Part shown: positions 49,976 through 58,209 of the stretch, one piece after another
Layout: each line of letters starts with the position of its first letter
Position numbering within the stretch: position 1 is the first letter of the stretch
From: Wansuia hejianensis
GTDB taxonomy: Bacteria > Bacillota > Clostridia > Lachnospirales > Lachnospiraceae
Reading direction: 5' to 3'
Assembly: GCF_014337215.1 (NCBI RefSeq)
Contig: NZ_CP060635.1
Location: 3,605,501 to 3,669,500 of the forward strand
Length of the DNA stretch: 64,000 nucleotides
The notes under the pieces: generated by a model
The model's database searches: none
What the model was told of the DNA's origin: nothing
What the model saw: the letters and a program-made list of their open reading frames with translations, nothing else
Program-made: the position numbers and the translations under genes

Positions 49976-50686
49976 ATGGAGAAAGAGATAATAGGGAAAA
50001 TCAAACAGACAACAATTTGTGAGAAGATTGTGGCGAAGATACTCGATCTGGTAGAACAGGGAGTCTACCAGCCGGGTGAGCTCCTTCCGACGGAAAGAGA
50101 TTTTTCGGAGATGTTCGGTGTCGGCCGTTCCTCTGTCCGTGAAGCACTCCGAGTTCTGCAGTCAATGGAGATTGTAGAAAAACGGGCGGGGAGTGGTTCC
50201 TACCTGACGGACATACCGGTAGGAGCAGCCAGGATCTTTAACACCAGCCAGATGATTGAAGCTTTTAATGTTCTGGATATGAGCGAAGCGAGGCAGGCAC
50301 TAGAGGTGCAGACAGTGGCGCTGGCGGCCAGGAGGGCTTCCGGGGATCAGATAGAAGCCATGGCCGAGGCCAACGCGAGGTTGGAAGAGGCAGTAGAGCG
50401 AGGTGACAAGGAGGAAATTGTTGAATGTGATTTCCGTGTACATAAGGCGATAGCCGAAGGATCACAGAATGTATTTATGTGCAGCATGCTTGATGCGCTG
50501 GCTGTGGTCTTATTGAAAAGTAATATAGAAGTGATGTCTGAGGATAAGACCAAGGCCGCTCTTGAATATCACCGGAGAATCATCGACAGAATTCAGGCCG
50601 GTGACGAGGAGGGCGCCCGGGAAGCGATGGCAGGGCATATCCGAGATGTGAAAGAGCGGGTTACAAAAGGAATTAAAAATAAATAA
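49976..50686 (+). CDS. GntR-family regulator, FadR (FCD) subfamily
   Basis: 236 residues from the ATG at 49976 after GGGAGGAGAGCT. GntR winged helix (GELLPTERDFSEMFGVGRSS, VREALRVLQSMEIVEKR) and a helical FCD domain with EARQALEVQTVALAARR, FRVHKAIAEGSQN and HRRIIDRIQAG, whose Asp/His set binds metal in relatives. It starts an operon with two uroporphyrinogen-decarboxylase-family genes 22 bases downstream. An operator-like site lies at 49935-49945. Effector probably an organic acid or methylated compound. Confidence 0.93.
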   Translation: MEKEIIGKIKQTTICEKIVAKILDLVEQGVYQPGELLPTERDFSEMFGVGRSSVREALRVLQSMEIVEKRAGSGSYLTDIPVGAARIFNTSQMIEAFNVLDMSEARQALEVQTVALAARRASGDQIEAMAEANARLEEAVERGDKEEIVECDFRVHKAIAEGSQNVFMCSMLDALAVVLLKSNIEVMSEDKTKAALEYHRRIIDRIQAGDEEGAREAMAGHIRDVKERVTKGIKNK

Positions 50687-50708
50687 AGAAGAAAAAAGGA
50701 GAAAAATA

Positions 50709-51749
50709 ATGATGAATGAACGTGAACGCTTTACAAGATGTGCTTTCGGGCAGGATTTGGATATGCTGCCTGTACAGTGTGATTTTTCGGGCAGCGGACT
50801 GAAGCACTTCCTGGCCAGTAAAGGGATTACTAATGTCAGCGATCTGGAACTGCTGCCTTTCTTTCCGAATCATGTGCTGTATGCCTATATGAACGGTGCT
50901 GTACTTCAGATGAAGACCAAGAATTTTGGCGGAAAGGCTGTGATCACGGATGAGTGGGGCTGTGACTGGGATACTTCCCAGGATCTGTTTTACTGCAGCC
51001 ATCCGATTCCAGACTGGGAAGATTACGAAAAGTATGTTTTTCCGGATCCCTGGGCGCCGGGTTATCTGGACTATACGGAGAAGCTGGTGAAGGAATATGC
51101 GGAGACACATATAGTAACCGCTTATCATTTCTGCTGTCTGTTCGAGAGGGCGTACATCCTGAGGGGTTTTGAGAATGTGCTTGCGGATTTCATTGAAGAA
51201 GAGGAACTGGTCAGCGACCTTTTGGACCGCATCACGGATTTTCATGTGGAGCTGGCGAAACGTTATATCCAGCTGGGTGTAAACTGCGGAAGGACAGTGG
51301 ATGACTACGGAAGCCAGATTGGAATGATTATGTCCCCGCCCATGTGGAGAAAGTATATCAAGCCGCGCCTGGCCAGGATTATTGCAGTATACAGAAATGC
51401 AGGCCTGCCTGTGATCCATCACAGCTGCGGCAACATCACGCCGATCATTGAGGATCTGATAGAGATCGGAGTGAACGTGCTGAACCCTGTACAGCCTAAT
51501 GTCATGGACATTCAGGAGCTGGCGGATCAATACGGTAAAAGGCTGACCTTCTTCGGAGGTATCTGCAACCAGAATGTGATTCCGTTCCTGAAACCGGAAG
51601 AAATCGATGCGAATGTGAAACATGTGACAGAGATCCTGGGAAGGAACGGCCGCTATATCATATCGCCGTCCAACGGTGTCGGCATGGACGCTCCGCTGGA
51701 AAATGTGGAGGCCTACTGCCGTGCGGCGCTGAAATACCGTCATATTTAG
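50709..51749 (+). CDS. Uroporphyrinogen decarboxylase family protein (methyltransferase-like)
   Basis: 346 residues of the URO-D/MtaA fold. H238-S-C240 (HHSCGN) match the zinc ligands H-x-C of methylcobamide:CoM methyltransferases, but the third Cys is missing: the C-terminal loop reads SPSNGVGMDAPLEN. No other haem genes are nearby, so it is not HemE. Such relatives in clostridia often form methyl-transfer systems with corrinoid proteins; none is seen here. Cotranscribed with the GntR regulator and the second URO-D-type gene. Confidence 0.85.
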   Translation: MMNERERFTRCAFGQDLDMLPVQCDFSGSGLKHFLASKGITNVSDLELLPFFPNHVLYAYMNGAVLQMKTKNFGGKAVITDEWGCDWDTSQDLFYCSHPIPDWEDYEKYVFPDPWAPGYLDYTEKLVKEYAETHIVTAYHFCCLFERAYILRGFENVLADFIEEEELVSDLLDRITDFHVELAKRYIQLGVNCGRTVDDYGSQIGMIMSPPMWRKYIKPRLARIIAVYRNAGLPVIHHSCGNITPIIEDLIEIGVNVLNPVQPNVMDIQELADQYGKRLTFFGGICNQNVIPFLKPEEIDANVKHVTEILGRNGRYIISPSNGVGMDAPLENVEAYCRAALKYRHI

Positions 51750-51782
51750 AGGCAGATGCTTATAGATACAAGGAGGAGCAAA

Positions 51783-52862
51783 ATGAATTCGATGGAGAGG
51801 GTATTCGGAGCGATCCGGGGAGAGCAGACAGACTGTCTCCCCGTGGCTCCTTACAATGGGAATTTTTCCATACATACGTCAGGTTATACGCTTGATGAAT
51901 GCTATCTTGACGGGAAGAAGCTGGCGGAAGCCCAGTACCGGGCCTGGGAGCTGGTGGGTCAGGATGTGGTAGTCGCTCAGTCGGACCAGTATTATATGGT
52001 GGAAGGAATGGGCGTTAAGACAGAATACTACCATGACAGGCTGCCGGGAGTCAGAGAGGTGCCGGTGAAGGAACTGAAAGATGTTGGGAAGCTGAGACCT
52101 ATCGATCCGTACAGAGATGGCCGTGCCTATGTGTATATAGAAGCGGTTGGCCATCTGGCGGAGAAGCTGAAGGGAGAAGTTCCTGTACGGGCGCCCGGCT
52201 GCGGTTCTCTGGCCATGGCAGCCCATCTGATGGGGATTAATGAGTTTGTCATGGAGCTGGCGGTTACTGAGGCAGAAGAGGATACAGAGAAAGAAAAATA
52301 TATCATGGAGATGATGGAGGTTTGTACGGAGACTCTCTGCCGTTTTGCAGAGGCCTGCGTTAAGGCGGGGGCCAGCATCGTCCAGGACGCGGATTCTCTG
52401 GCTTCGCTGGATATGATTTCGCCAGCCATATATGAGAAATATGCTCTGCCTTTTGAAAAAAAATTTTTCCGAAGGCTGAATCTGCTGAAGAAAGATTATT
52501 CCTTTGCAACACTTTTGCATATTTGCGGAAATAATAGCAGAGTGGCAGAAAAACTGGCAGATACCGGCTGCGATATCCTGGAGGTGGATTATAAAGTGGA
52601 TTTATCCTATTATAAAGAAAAGATAGGAGACAGAGTCTGTCTGCTGGGAAATATTAATCCGGCCGGTAACGTGATGTCAGGGACGGCAGAGGACGTGAGG
52701 GAAGAAGCAATGACAGCCATTCAGAAGGCAGCCGCCGGAAGCCGGTTCATATTGGGAAGCGGATGTGAGATCGCAGTGGATGCGCCGTTGGAGAACGTGC
52801 AGGCGCTGGTAAAGCTGGGGCACGGCATGCCCTCTTCACCGGCTGGCCGGAAGCAAAACTGA
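51783..52862 (+). CDS. Uroporphyrinogen decarboxylase family protein (MtaA/MtbA-like)
   Basis: 359 residues from the ATG at 51783 after AAGGAGGAGCAAA; the upstream ATG at 51756 has no ribosome site. All three expected zinc ligands are present: H246-I-C248 (LHICGN) and C328 (LGSGCEIAVDAPLEN). It is therefore the best methyltransferase candidate of the three in the window, and probably partners the 50709 protein. Substrate unknown. Confidence 0.87.
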   Translation: MNSMERVFGAIRGEQTDCLPVAPYNGNFSIHTSGYTLDECYLDGKKLAEAQYRAWELVGQDVVVAQSDQYYMVEGMGVKTEYYHDRLPGVREVPVKELKDVGKLRPIDPYRDGRAYVYIEAVGHLAEKLKGEVPVRAPGCGSLAMAAHLMGINEFVMELAVTEAEEDTEKEKYIMEMMEVCTETLCRFAEACVKAGASIVQDADSLASLDMISPAIYEKYALPFEKKFFRRLNLLKKDYSFATLLHICGNNSRVAEKLADTGCDILEVDYKVDLSYYKEKIGDRVCLLGNINPAGNVMSGTAEDVREEAMTAIQKAAAGSRFILGSGCEIAVDAPLENVQALVKLGHGMPSSPAGRKQN

Positions 52863-53033
52863 AATGGGAGATACTATAACGTATTCTTTTGAAATTTATA
52901 GAAAATATCTGCCCAGTATAACTGGTTTTATGATATGATATAAAAGTACAGCCTATTTCTCAGGAGGAATGGGTATGTTACGGTGTTTTGGAAATGCCGG
53001 AATTCATAGCAGGAGCAGAAAAGGAGTTGTGAA

Positions 53034-54446
53034 ATGGGCGGTTTTTTTGGTGTAGCATCGAAGAATGAATGTGCGTTAGAGCTTTTTTATGGAGTAGATT
53101 ATCATTCTCATCTGGGAACCAGGCGCGGAGGAATGGCAACATACGGGGCTGAGGGATTTAACCGTGCGATCCACAATATTGAGAATTCTCCGTTTCGAAC
53201 GAAATTTGACCATGATGTCGGAGAGATGAAGGGCAATCTGGGGATTGGCTGTATCTCCGATTTTGAGCCGCAGCCGCTGCTGATCCAGTCGAAGCTGGGA
53301 AGCTTTGCGATCACAACGGTTGGTAAAGTGAATAATTATGACGAGCTGCGGGTCCGGCTGTTTAACAGCGCGCATTCACATTTCCAGGAGATGACAAACG
53401 GGCAGGTGAATGTGACGGAGCTGATTGCGGCGCTGATCTGTGAGAAGGATTCGATTTTAGAAGGTATGGAATATGTCCAGGAGATTGTGGACGGATCTAT
53501 GACCATGCTGGTGATGACTAAGGAAGGAATTTATGCGGCCCGGGACCGTTTTGGAAGGACACCGCTGGTGATCGGGCATAAGGAAGGCGCTTACTGTGTT
53601 TCGTTTGAAAGCCATGCATATATTAATCTGGGCTATAACGATTACAGGGAGCTGGGACCGGCAGAAATCGCATATATTACACCGGAAGGAGTCGAGACGC
53701 TGAAACAGCCGGGGCATGAGATGAAGATCTGTTCCTTTTTGTGGGTGTATTACGGGTATCCCACTTCTTCCTACGAGGGCGTCAATGTAGAAGAAATGCG
53801 GTATAAATGCGGCAGTATGCTGGCAAAGCGTGACGGGGATTCCGTTCACCCGGACAGTGTGGCCGGCGTGCCGGATTCCGGTGTGGCCCATGCAATCGGT
53901 TACGCCAACGAATCAGGAATCCCTTATGCGAGGCCGTTTATCAAATATACGCCAACCTGGCCCCGTTCTTTTATGCCCACGGATCAGAATCAGAGGAATC
54001 TGATTGCACGGATGAAGCTGATTCCTGTACAGGCGCTGATTAATAATAAAAAGCTGCTGCTGATTGATGATTCAATTGTCCGCGGCACACAGCTCAGGGA
54101 GACAACCGAATTTTTATATCAGAGCGGCGCTAAGGAGGTACATGTCCGTCCTGCGTGCCCCCCGCTTTTGTACGGCTGTAAGTTCCTGAATTTCTCGCGG
54201 TCGAAATCGGAGATGGAATTGATTACCAGGCAGACGATCCGGAAGCGCGAAGGCGACAGCTGCCCCCAGGAGGTGTTGGATGAATATGCCGATCCCTGCA
54301 GCTGCCGGTATGCTCAGTTAATTGAAGATATCAGGAAACAGCAGAATTTTACAACGCTCCGTTTTCATCGGCTGGATGATCTGCTGGCGTCTATTGGGAT
54401 TGATCCTTGCAAGGTTTGTACGTATTGCTTTAACGGAAAAGAATAG
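53034..54446 (+). CDS. Amidophosphoribosyltransferase (PurF) homologue without the catalytic Cys
   Basis: 470 residues. The N-terminal class II glutamine amidotransferase domain starts MGGFFGVAS: the catalytic Cys of MCG is a Gly, so glutamine cannot be used. The C-terminal phosphoribosyltransferase domain is intact, with the PRPP loop LLLIDDSIVRGTQLRE (~345-360). Cysteines in PCSCRY and DPCKVCTYC near the end could hold an iron-sulfur cluster, as in Bacillus PurF. It may use free ammonia, act as a regulator, or do a different transfer. A full PurF is not in the window. Confidence 0.85.
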   Translation: MGGFFGVASKNECALELFYGVDYHSHLGTRRGGMATYGAEGFNRAIHNIENSPFRTKFDHDVGEMKGNLGIGCISDFEPQPLLIQSKLGSFAITTVGKVNNYDELRVRLFNSAHSHFQEMTNGQVNVTELIAALICEKDSILEGMEYVQEIVDGSMTMLVMTKEGIYAARDRFGRTPLVIGHKEGAYCVSFESHAYINLGYNDYRELGPAEIAYITPEGVETLKQPGHEMKICSFLWVYYGYPTSSYEGVNVEEMRYKCGSMLAKRDGDSVHPDSVAGVPDSGVAHAIGYANESGIPYARPFIKYTPTWPRSFMPTDQNQRNLIARMKLIPVQALINNKKLLLIDDSIVRGTQLRETTEFLYQSGAKEVHVRPACPPLLYGCKFLNFSRSKSEMELITRQTIRKREGDSCPQEVLDEYADPCSCRYAQLIEDIRKQQNFTTLRFHRLDDLLASIGIDPCKVCTYCFNGKE

Positions 54447-54463
54447 AATGGCCTGGAAACTTA

Positions 54464-54507
54464 AGTGTAACAAGAGATAGGAATTATCTTTTGTTACACT
54501 GTTTTTT
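54464..54507 (+). terminator. Intrinsic terminator
   Basis: AGTGTAACAA (54464-54473) pairs with TTGTTACACT (54491-54500), with GAGATA/TATCTT-like inner pairing, then GTTTTTT. Ends the PurF-like gene. The 155 bases beyond it hold nothing I can name. Confidence 0.9.
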
Positions 54508-54662
54508 ATTTCATAGGATAGTTCCGGGGGATGCGCACTCCGCACTGAGAAAATATGGCCGCTGAGGCGACCGCGCTCCGGCGCGCGAGTCCGGCAAGCC
54601 AGTATCTTGTCAGGTAAATTCGGCGGGCAGGCTGGTGATGTACAATAGGGTTCGAGGAGGAA

Positions 54663-55442
54663 TCAGGTGGAATACAAGTTGCTGTGCATGTAACCCAGTC
54701 CCTGAGAGATTTCCAGCGCCGCCTGGCTGACTTTTTGGCCGAGTAGTTGAACGCGGTCTATATTACGGGGATCTCGGATAAAGACGATAGAAATAGCACC
54801 GGCCAGATGGTTATCGATGTCCAAAACCGGAGCGGCTACAGTACCTGCGAAGTAAATATTTTCTGAGGTATCGTCGATAGCATAGCCGATATTTCTTGTA
54901 TTATGGATGTATTCCAGCAGTGAGTTCATGTCTGAGATGGAAGGCTGGTTGCTGAAGGAAAAGTGTTCGGGAGTTATAATTGACCGGATTTCTTCATCTG
55001 TCATGGCGGAGAGCATTGCTTTGCCCATGCCGAGAGAGAGCATAGGCCGGACGTCTCCCACCGAATAGACAGTCTGGAATTCTGAATCAGATATAAATTT
55101 CATGATGTAGACCAGATCTGTCATACCGCAGCGGACCGCCATAAAAACAGTCTCCTGAACATCTCTGCACAGACGGGAAAGAACCGGGCGCGCTGCTGTA
55201 TCCAGGGAGGTTTCGCGCAGATAGGCCAGGCCCAGCTTCAGGCTTTCAATACCCATCCGGTATACTGGAAGCTGACCTTCCTCCATGGTGAGTAAGCCTA
55301 CGTTTGTCAATGTATGAACGATATTAAATGCAGTGCTTTTGGAGAGGTTCAGTGATCTGGTAATTTGAGCCAGTGTAAGTCCGCTTTTGTTTTGAGAAAC
55401 CAGCTTTAAAATTTCAAAAGCCTTGATGACTGTGTTGTTCAT
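54663..55442 (-). CDS. IclR-family transcriptional regulator
   Basis: 259 residues, ATG at 55442 behind AAGGGG. N-terminal winged helix-turn-helix (KSGLTLAQITRSLNLSKST, AFNIVHTLTNVGLL) and a C-terminal GAF-like effector domain (GKAMLSAMTDEEI, GYAIDDTSENIYFAGTVAAP). Divergent from the third URO-D-type gene at 55626; a palindrome between them (55472-55484) is a likely operator. IclR regulators often sense aromatic or organic acids. Confidence 0.93.
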   Translation of the reverse strand: MNNTVIKAFEILKLVSQNKSGLTLAQITRSLNLSKSTAFNIVHTLTNVGLLTMEEGQLPVYRMGIESLKLGLAYLRETSLDTAARPVLSRLCRDVQETVFMAVRCGMTDLVYIMKFISDSEFQTVYSVGDVRPMLSLGMGKAMLSAMTDEEIRSIITPEHFSFSNQPSISDMNSLLEYIHNTRNIGYAIDDTSENIYFAGTVAAPVLDIDNHLAGAISIVFIRDPRNIDRVQLLGQKVSQAALEISQGLGYMHSNLYST

Positions 55443-55471
55443 ATCTGGAACCCCTTCCGTTTTTGAGGTCT

Positions 55472-55555
55472 AGTATACTATACTTTGCAATTCCTGGCAA
55501 GAAAATGAAATAGATATATAATTTCTGGTTGACACATGAAGCAGCAGAGTATAAT
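55472..55555. promoter_or_regulatory. Palindromic operator and promoter in the IclR divergent gap
   Basis: AGTATA-C-TATACT (55472-55484) is a perfect palindrome, likely an IclR site. TTGACA (55529-55534) and TATAAT (55550-55555) are only 15 bases apart, a short spacing that may need an activator, for the gene at 55626. Confidence 0.5.
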
Positions 55556-55625
55556 ATGAAATTATGATTTTATATAGGAATGACGTTCATATATATGAAT
55601 GAGCGCACTTTGAAGGAGGTATCTC

Positions 55626-56708
55626 ATGTACACAGGAAAACAGAGAATCATTTGTGCTTTTGAACATAAAAAAGCGGACCGGCTCCCCGTATTTGATGCT
55701 ATTAATAAACCGGATATGTACCGGGATATTTTGGGGGCAGATAATTATGAATCAAAAGGAAGGCTGGCGGTGCGGCTGGCAAAAAAAGTGGGCATGGATG
55801 CAGTGGTGGCGCACAGTGCTCCGTATACCTGTCTGATACCTCCGAGAGATCAGTTTGACACCCCGACGACTTTCACGGACCGTTTTGGGGTTCACTGTAA
55901 AGTTGTGGATACTTCATGGCCTTTGGGTATGGCAGTCAACCCCCAGGAAGTCAGCAAGGAATTGCTGGAAACCATACGGAATGCCCAAATTACGGATGAG
56001 GACGTCTTACAGGTTAAAGAAGCGGTAGAAGAGGCAGGGGATGAAATCGCTGTTTTCGGAAGCGTAAGAGGGACGTTTGGATTTCTGTTTATTTTGCTGG
56101 GTCTTGAAAATATGTCTGACGCCATTTATAATGAGCCGGAGCTGCTGACAGAAATTATTGAAGCGGCTGATGACTTCTGGACAGAGCTGGGCTTACGGCT
56201 CATCGATGCAGGCTGCGACGCCCTCTATGTGGCGAATGATATGGGAATGAACCAGAGAACGCTGCTTTCGCCGGCACAGTTCCGGGAATTTTTCTTCCCG
56301 TCGATGAAAAAGCAGATTGAAACCTGGAAAAAAGCAGGCGGCAGGGTGCTTCTTCACTCCTGCGGTAACATAGATGCCATACTGGAAGATCTGGCGGACA
56401 TGGGGATTGACGCGATTAATAACATCCAGGTGCGTGCCGGTATGGATCTGGCCTCCACGAAGAAACGGATTGGAGACCGGGTTACGATCGTGGGAAATGT
56501 AGATGCGACCGGTATTATGTGCCAGAGTGATCAGCAGCTGATTGCAGATGCGATTCAGGACGTAATTGACATAGCAGGCCAGGACGGCGGACTGATCATT
56601 GCGACAGACCATTCGTTTCACGAAGGGGTGCCCACTGAAAACGTCATTTATTTTTTGAATAAGGCAAAAGAGCTGGGTGTGAATGATGTTTGCCAGGCTA
56701 ATATTTAG
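55626..56708 (+). CDS. Uroporphyrinogen decarboxylase family protein (methyltransferase-like)
   Basis: 360 residues, ATG after GAAGGAGGTATCTC. The H-x-C half of the zinc site is present as H244-S-C246 (LHSCGN), but the late Cys is replaced: the loop reads TDHSFHEGVPTENV. Related to the two genes at 50709 and 51783. It is alone, divergent from the IclR regulator that probably controls it. True haem HemE is unlikely because of length and context. Confidence 0.85.
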   Translation: MYTGKQRIICAFEHKKADRLPVFDAINKPDMYRDILGADNYESKGRLAVRLAKKVGMDAVVAHSAPYTCLIPPRDQFDTPTTFTDRFGVHCKVVDTSWPLGMAVNPQEVSKELLETIRNAQITDEDVLQVKEAVEEAGDEIAVFGSVRGTFGFLFILLGLENMSDAIYNEPELLTEIIEAADDFWTELGLRLIDAGCDALYVANDMGMNQRTLLSPAQFREFFFPSMKKQIETWKKAGGRVLLHSCGNIDAILEDLADMGIDAINNIQVRAGMDLASTKKRIGDRVTIVGNVDATGIMCQSDQQLIADAIQDVIDIAGQDGGLIIATDHSFHEGVPTENVIYFLNKAKELGVNDVCQANI

Positions 56709-56772
56709 GCAGGGGTAAAAGAGCCGGATAGAACAGAGTATGGGATTGCTGAAACCCAATCAAGAAAAAGCT

Positions 56773-56801
56773 TGACTTTCAAGAAGGCCCGTGCTATTAT
56801 T
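56773..56801 (+). promoter_or_regulatory. infC operon promoter
   Basis: TTGACT (56773-56778), 17-base spacer and TATTAT (56796-56801), just ahead of the attenuator leader. Confidence 0.75.
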
Positions 56802-56822
56802 ACAAAGTATGAAAACAAAGAA

Positions 56823-56931
56823 GAGTATCCGCTCTCACCTTAGCGCAATCGGGCGACTATGGTTAATATGGAAATAATAAAGGAACCTTTATTATGGCGT
56901 ATTATGCGGATAGTCTGACTATCCGCTTTTT
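56823..56931 (+). ncRNA. infC-rpmI-rplT leader attenuator (L20-type)
   Basis: Terminator: GCGGATAGT (56906-56914)/ACTATCCGC (56918-56926) and TTTTT. The upstream TATCCGC (56826-56832) can pair with the left terminator arm, giving an antiterminator. This matches the L20-controlled leaders of Gram-positive infC operons, where free L20 favours termination. Confidence 0.75.
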
Positions 56932-57004
56932 ATTATGTCCAAGAGACAGACTGTCAGCGGGTACAGGCAATGTCAACAGTGAATTTGGATGGAGGTATAC
57001 TACA

Positions 57005-57514
57005 ATTAGCGATTTAATGATTAATGATCAGATCCGTGACAGAGAAGTCCGGCTGGTCGGTGAGGATGGGGAACAGTTAGGTATTATGTCGGCCAGAGAT
57101 GCATATCTGAAGGCTCAGGAGGCAGGGCTGGATCTGGTTAAAATTGCGCCTATGGCAAAACCGCCCGTCTGCAAAATTATCGATTATGGGAAATTCAGAT
57201 ATGAGACGGCCCGGAAAGAAAAGGAAGCACGGAAGAAGCAGAAGACTGTGGAAATCAAGGAAGTGCGCCTATCTCCCAACATTGATACCAATGATTTAAA
57301 CACTAAAGTAGGTGCTGCAAGAAAATTTTTGACCAAAGGCGATAAAGTAAAGGTGACTTTGCGTTTCCGCGGACGTGAGATGGCCCATATGGGGAGCAGC
57401 AGACATATCCTGACTGAATTTGCTGAGCAGCTGTCCGATATTTCGGTAATTGAGAAGCATCCGAAGGTAGAAGGCAGAAGCATGACAATGGTATTAACCG
57501 AAAAACGGAATTGA
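57005..57514 (+). CDS. infC: Translation initiation factor IF-3, AUU start
   Basis: 169 residues, called from the ATT at 57005, nine bases after GGAGG (56991-56995); the next in-frame ATG (57016) is 20 bases off and the upstream frame has no ribosome site. N-terminal domain LMINDQIRDREVRLVGEDGE and LGIMSARDAYLKAQEAGLDL; C-terminal domain with KVKVTLRFRGREMAH. IF-3 checks start-codon pairing on the 30S subunit. Using AUU lets IF-3 limit its own synthesis, as known for Escherichia coli infC. Confidence 0.93.
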   Translation: MSDLMINDQIRDREVRLVGEDGEQLGIMSARDAYLKAQEAGLDLVKIAPMAKPPVCKIIDYGKFRYETARKEKEARKKQKTVEIKEVRLSPNIDTNDLNTKVGAARKFLTKGDKVKVTLRFRGREMAHMGSSRHILTEFAEQLSDISVIEKHPKVEGRSMTMVLTEKRN

Positions 57515-57535
57515 TAATCAAGGAGGAAACAGACA

Positions 57536-57733
57536 ATGCCAAAAATGAAAACCAGCAGAGCCGCAGCAAAGCGTTTTAAAGTGACCGGAACCGGTAAATT
57601 AGTGAGAAACAAAGCTTATAAGAGCCATATCTTAACCAAAAAATCCCAGAAGAGAAAGAGAAATCTGAGAAAGCAGACGGTTGTGGATCAGACCAACGTA
57701 AAGAACATGAAGAAAATTTTACCGTATTTATAA
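57536..57733 (+). CDS. rpmI: Ribosomal protein L35
   Basis: 65 residues, highly basic, starts PKMKTSRAAAKRFKVTGTGK and ends MKKILPYL, the complete L35 pattern. Component of the 50S subunit. It lies 21 bases after infC and 23 bases before rplT with clear ribosome sites, the standard infC-rpmI-rplT order. Confidence 0.98.
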   Translation: MPKMKTSRAAAKRFKVTGTGKLVRNKAYKSHILTKKSQKRKRNLRKQTVVDQTNVKNMKKILPYL

Positions 57734-57756
57734 TTGGGTTAAGGAGGATATAAAAA

Positions 57757-58113
57757 ATGGCAAGAATTAAAGGCGGATTAAACGCTAAGAAAAAGCACAA
57801 TAGAGTATTAAAGCTGGCGAAAGGTTACAGAGGAGCCAGAAGCAAGCAGTACAGAGTTGCCAAACAGTCCGTAATGCGTGCTCTGACCAGCGCATACGCA
57901 GGAAGAAAAGAGAGAAAACGCCAGTTCCGTCAGCTGTGGATTGCCCGTATCAATGCAGCAGCAAGATTGAACGGACTTACCTACAGCAAGTTCATGTACG
58001 GCCTGAAGGTGGCCGGCGTGGAGCTGAACAGAAAGGTTCTGGCTGATATGGCCGTTAATGACAAAGAAGGCTTCACCACTCTGGCTCAGCTGGCTAAGAG
58101 CAAAGTAGCTTAA
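57757..58113 (+). CDS. rplT: Ribosomal protein L20
   Basis: 118 residues, full length. ARIKGGLNAKKKHNRVLKLAK, RGARSKQYRVAKQSVMRAL and RQLWIARINAAARLNGLTYS are diagnostic. It binds 23S rRNA early in 50S assembly and, in relatives, the leader of its own operon for feedback. A terminator follows (58149-58190). Confidence 0.98.
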   Translation: MARIKGGLNAKKKHNRVLKLAKGYRGARSKQYRVAKQSVMRALTSAYAGRKERKRQFRQLWIARINAAARLNGLTYSKFMYGLKVAGVELNRKVLADMAVNDKEGFTTLAQLAKSKVA

Positions 58114-58148
58114 GAACTGAATAGTTTGATCATAGATGATTTGAAAAA

Positions 58149-58190
58149 AGAACGAGGATGTCCTGAGAGGGGAGATTCTCGTTCTTTTTT
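58149..58190 (+). terminator. Terminator of the infC-rpmI-rplT operon
   Basis: AGAACGAG (58149-58156) pairs with CTCGTTCT (58178-58185), followed by TTTTTT; some inner pairing (CCT/AGG). The opposite-strand gene for adenosine deaminase ends just downstream. Confidence 0.9.
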
Positions 58191-58209
58191 GCAGTTATGA
58201 GGAGAAGGC

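Noticed and set aside
54541..54662. GC-rich stretch after the PurF-like terminator, considered as a small RNA or tRNA
   Set aside because: No tRNA arms, no promoter and only weak pairing could be found.
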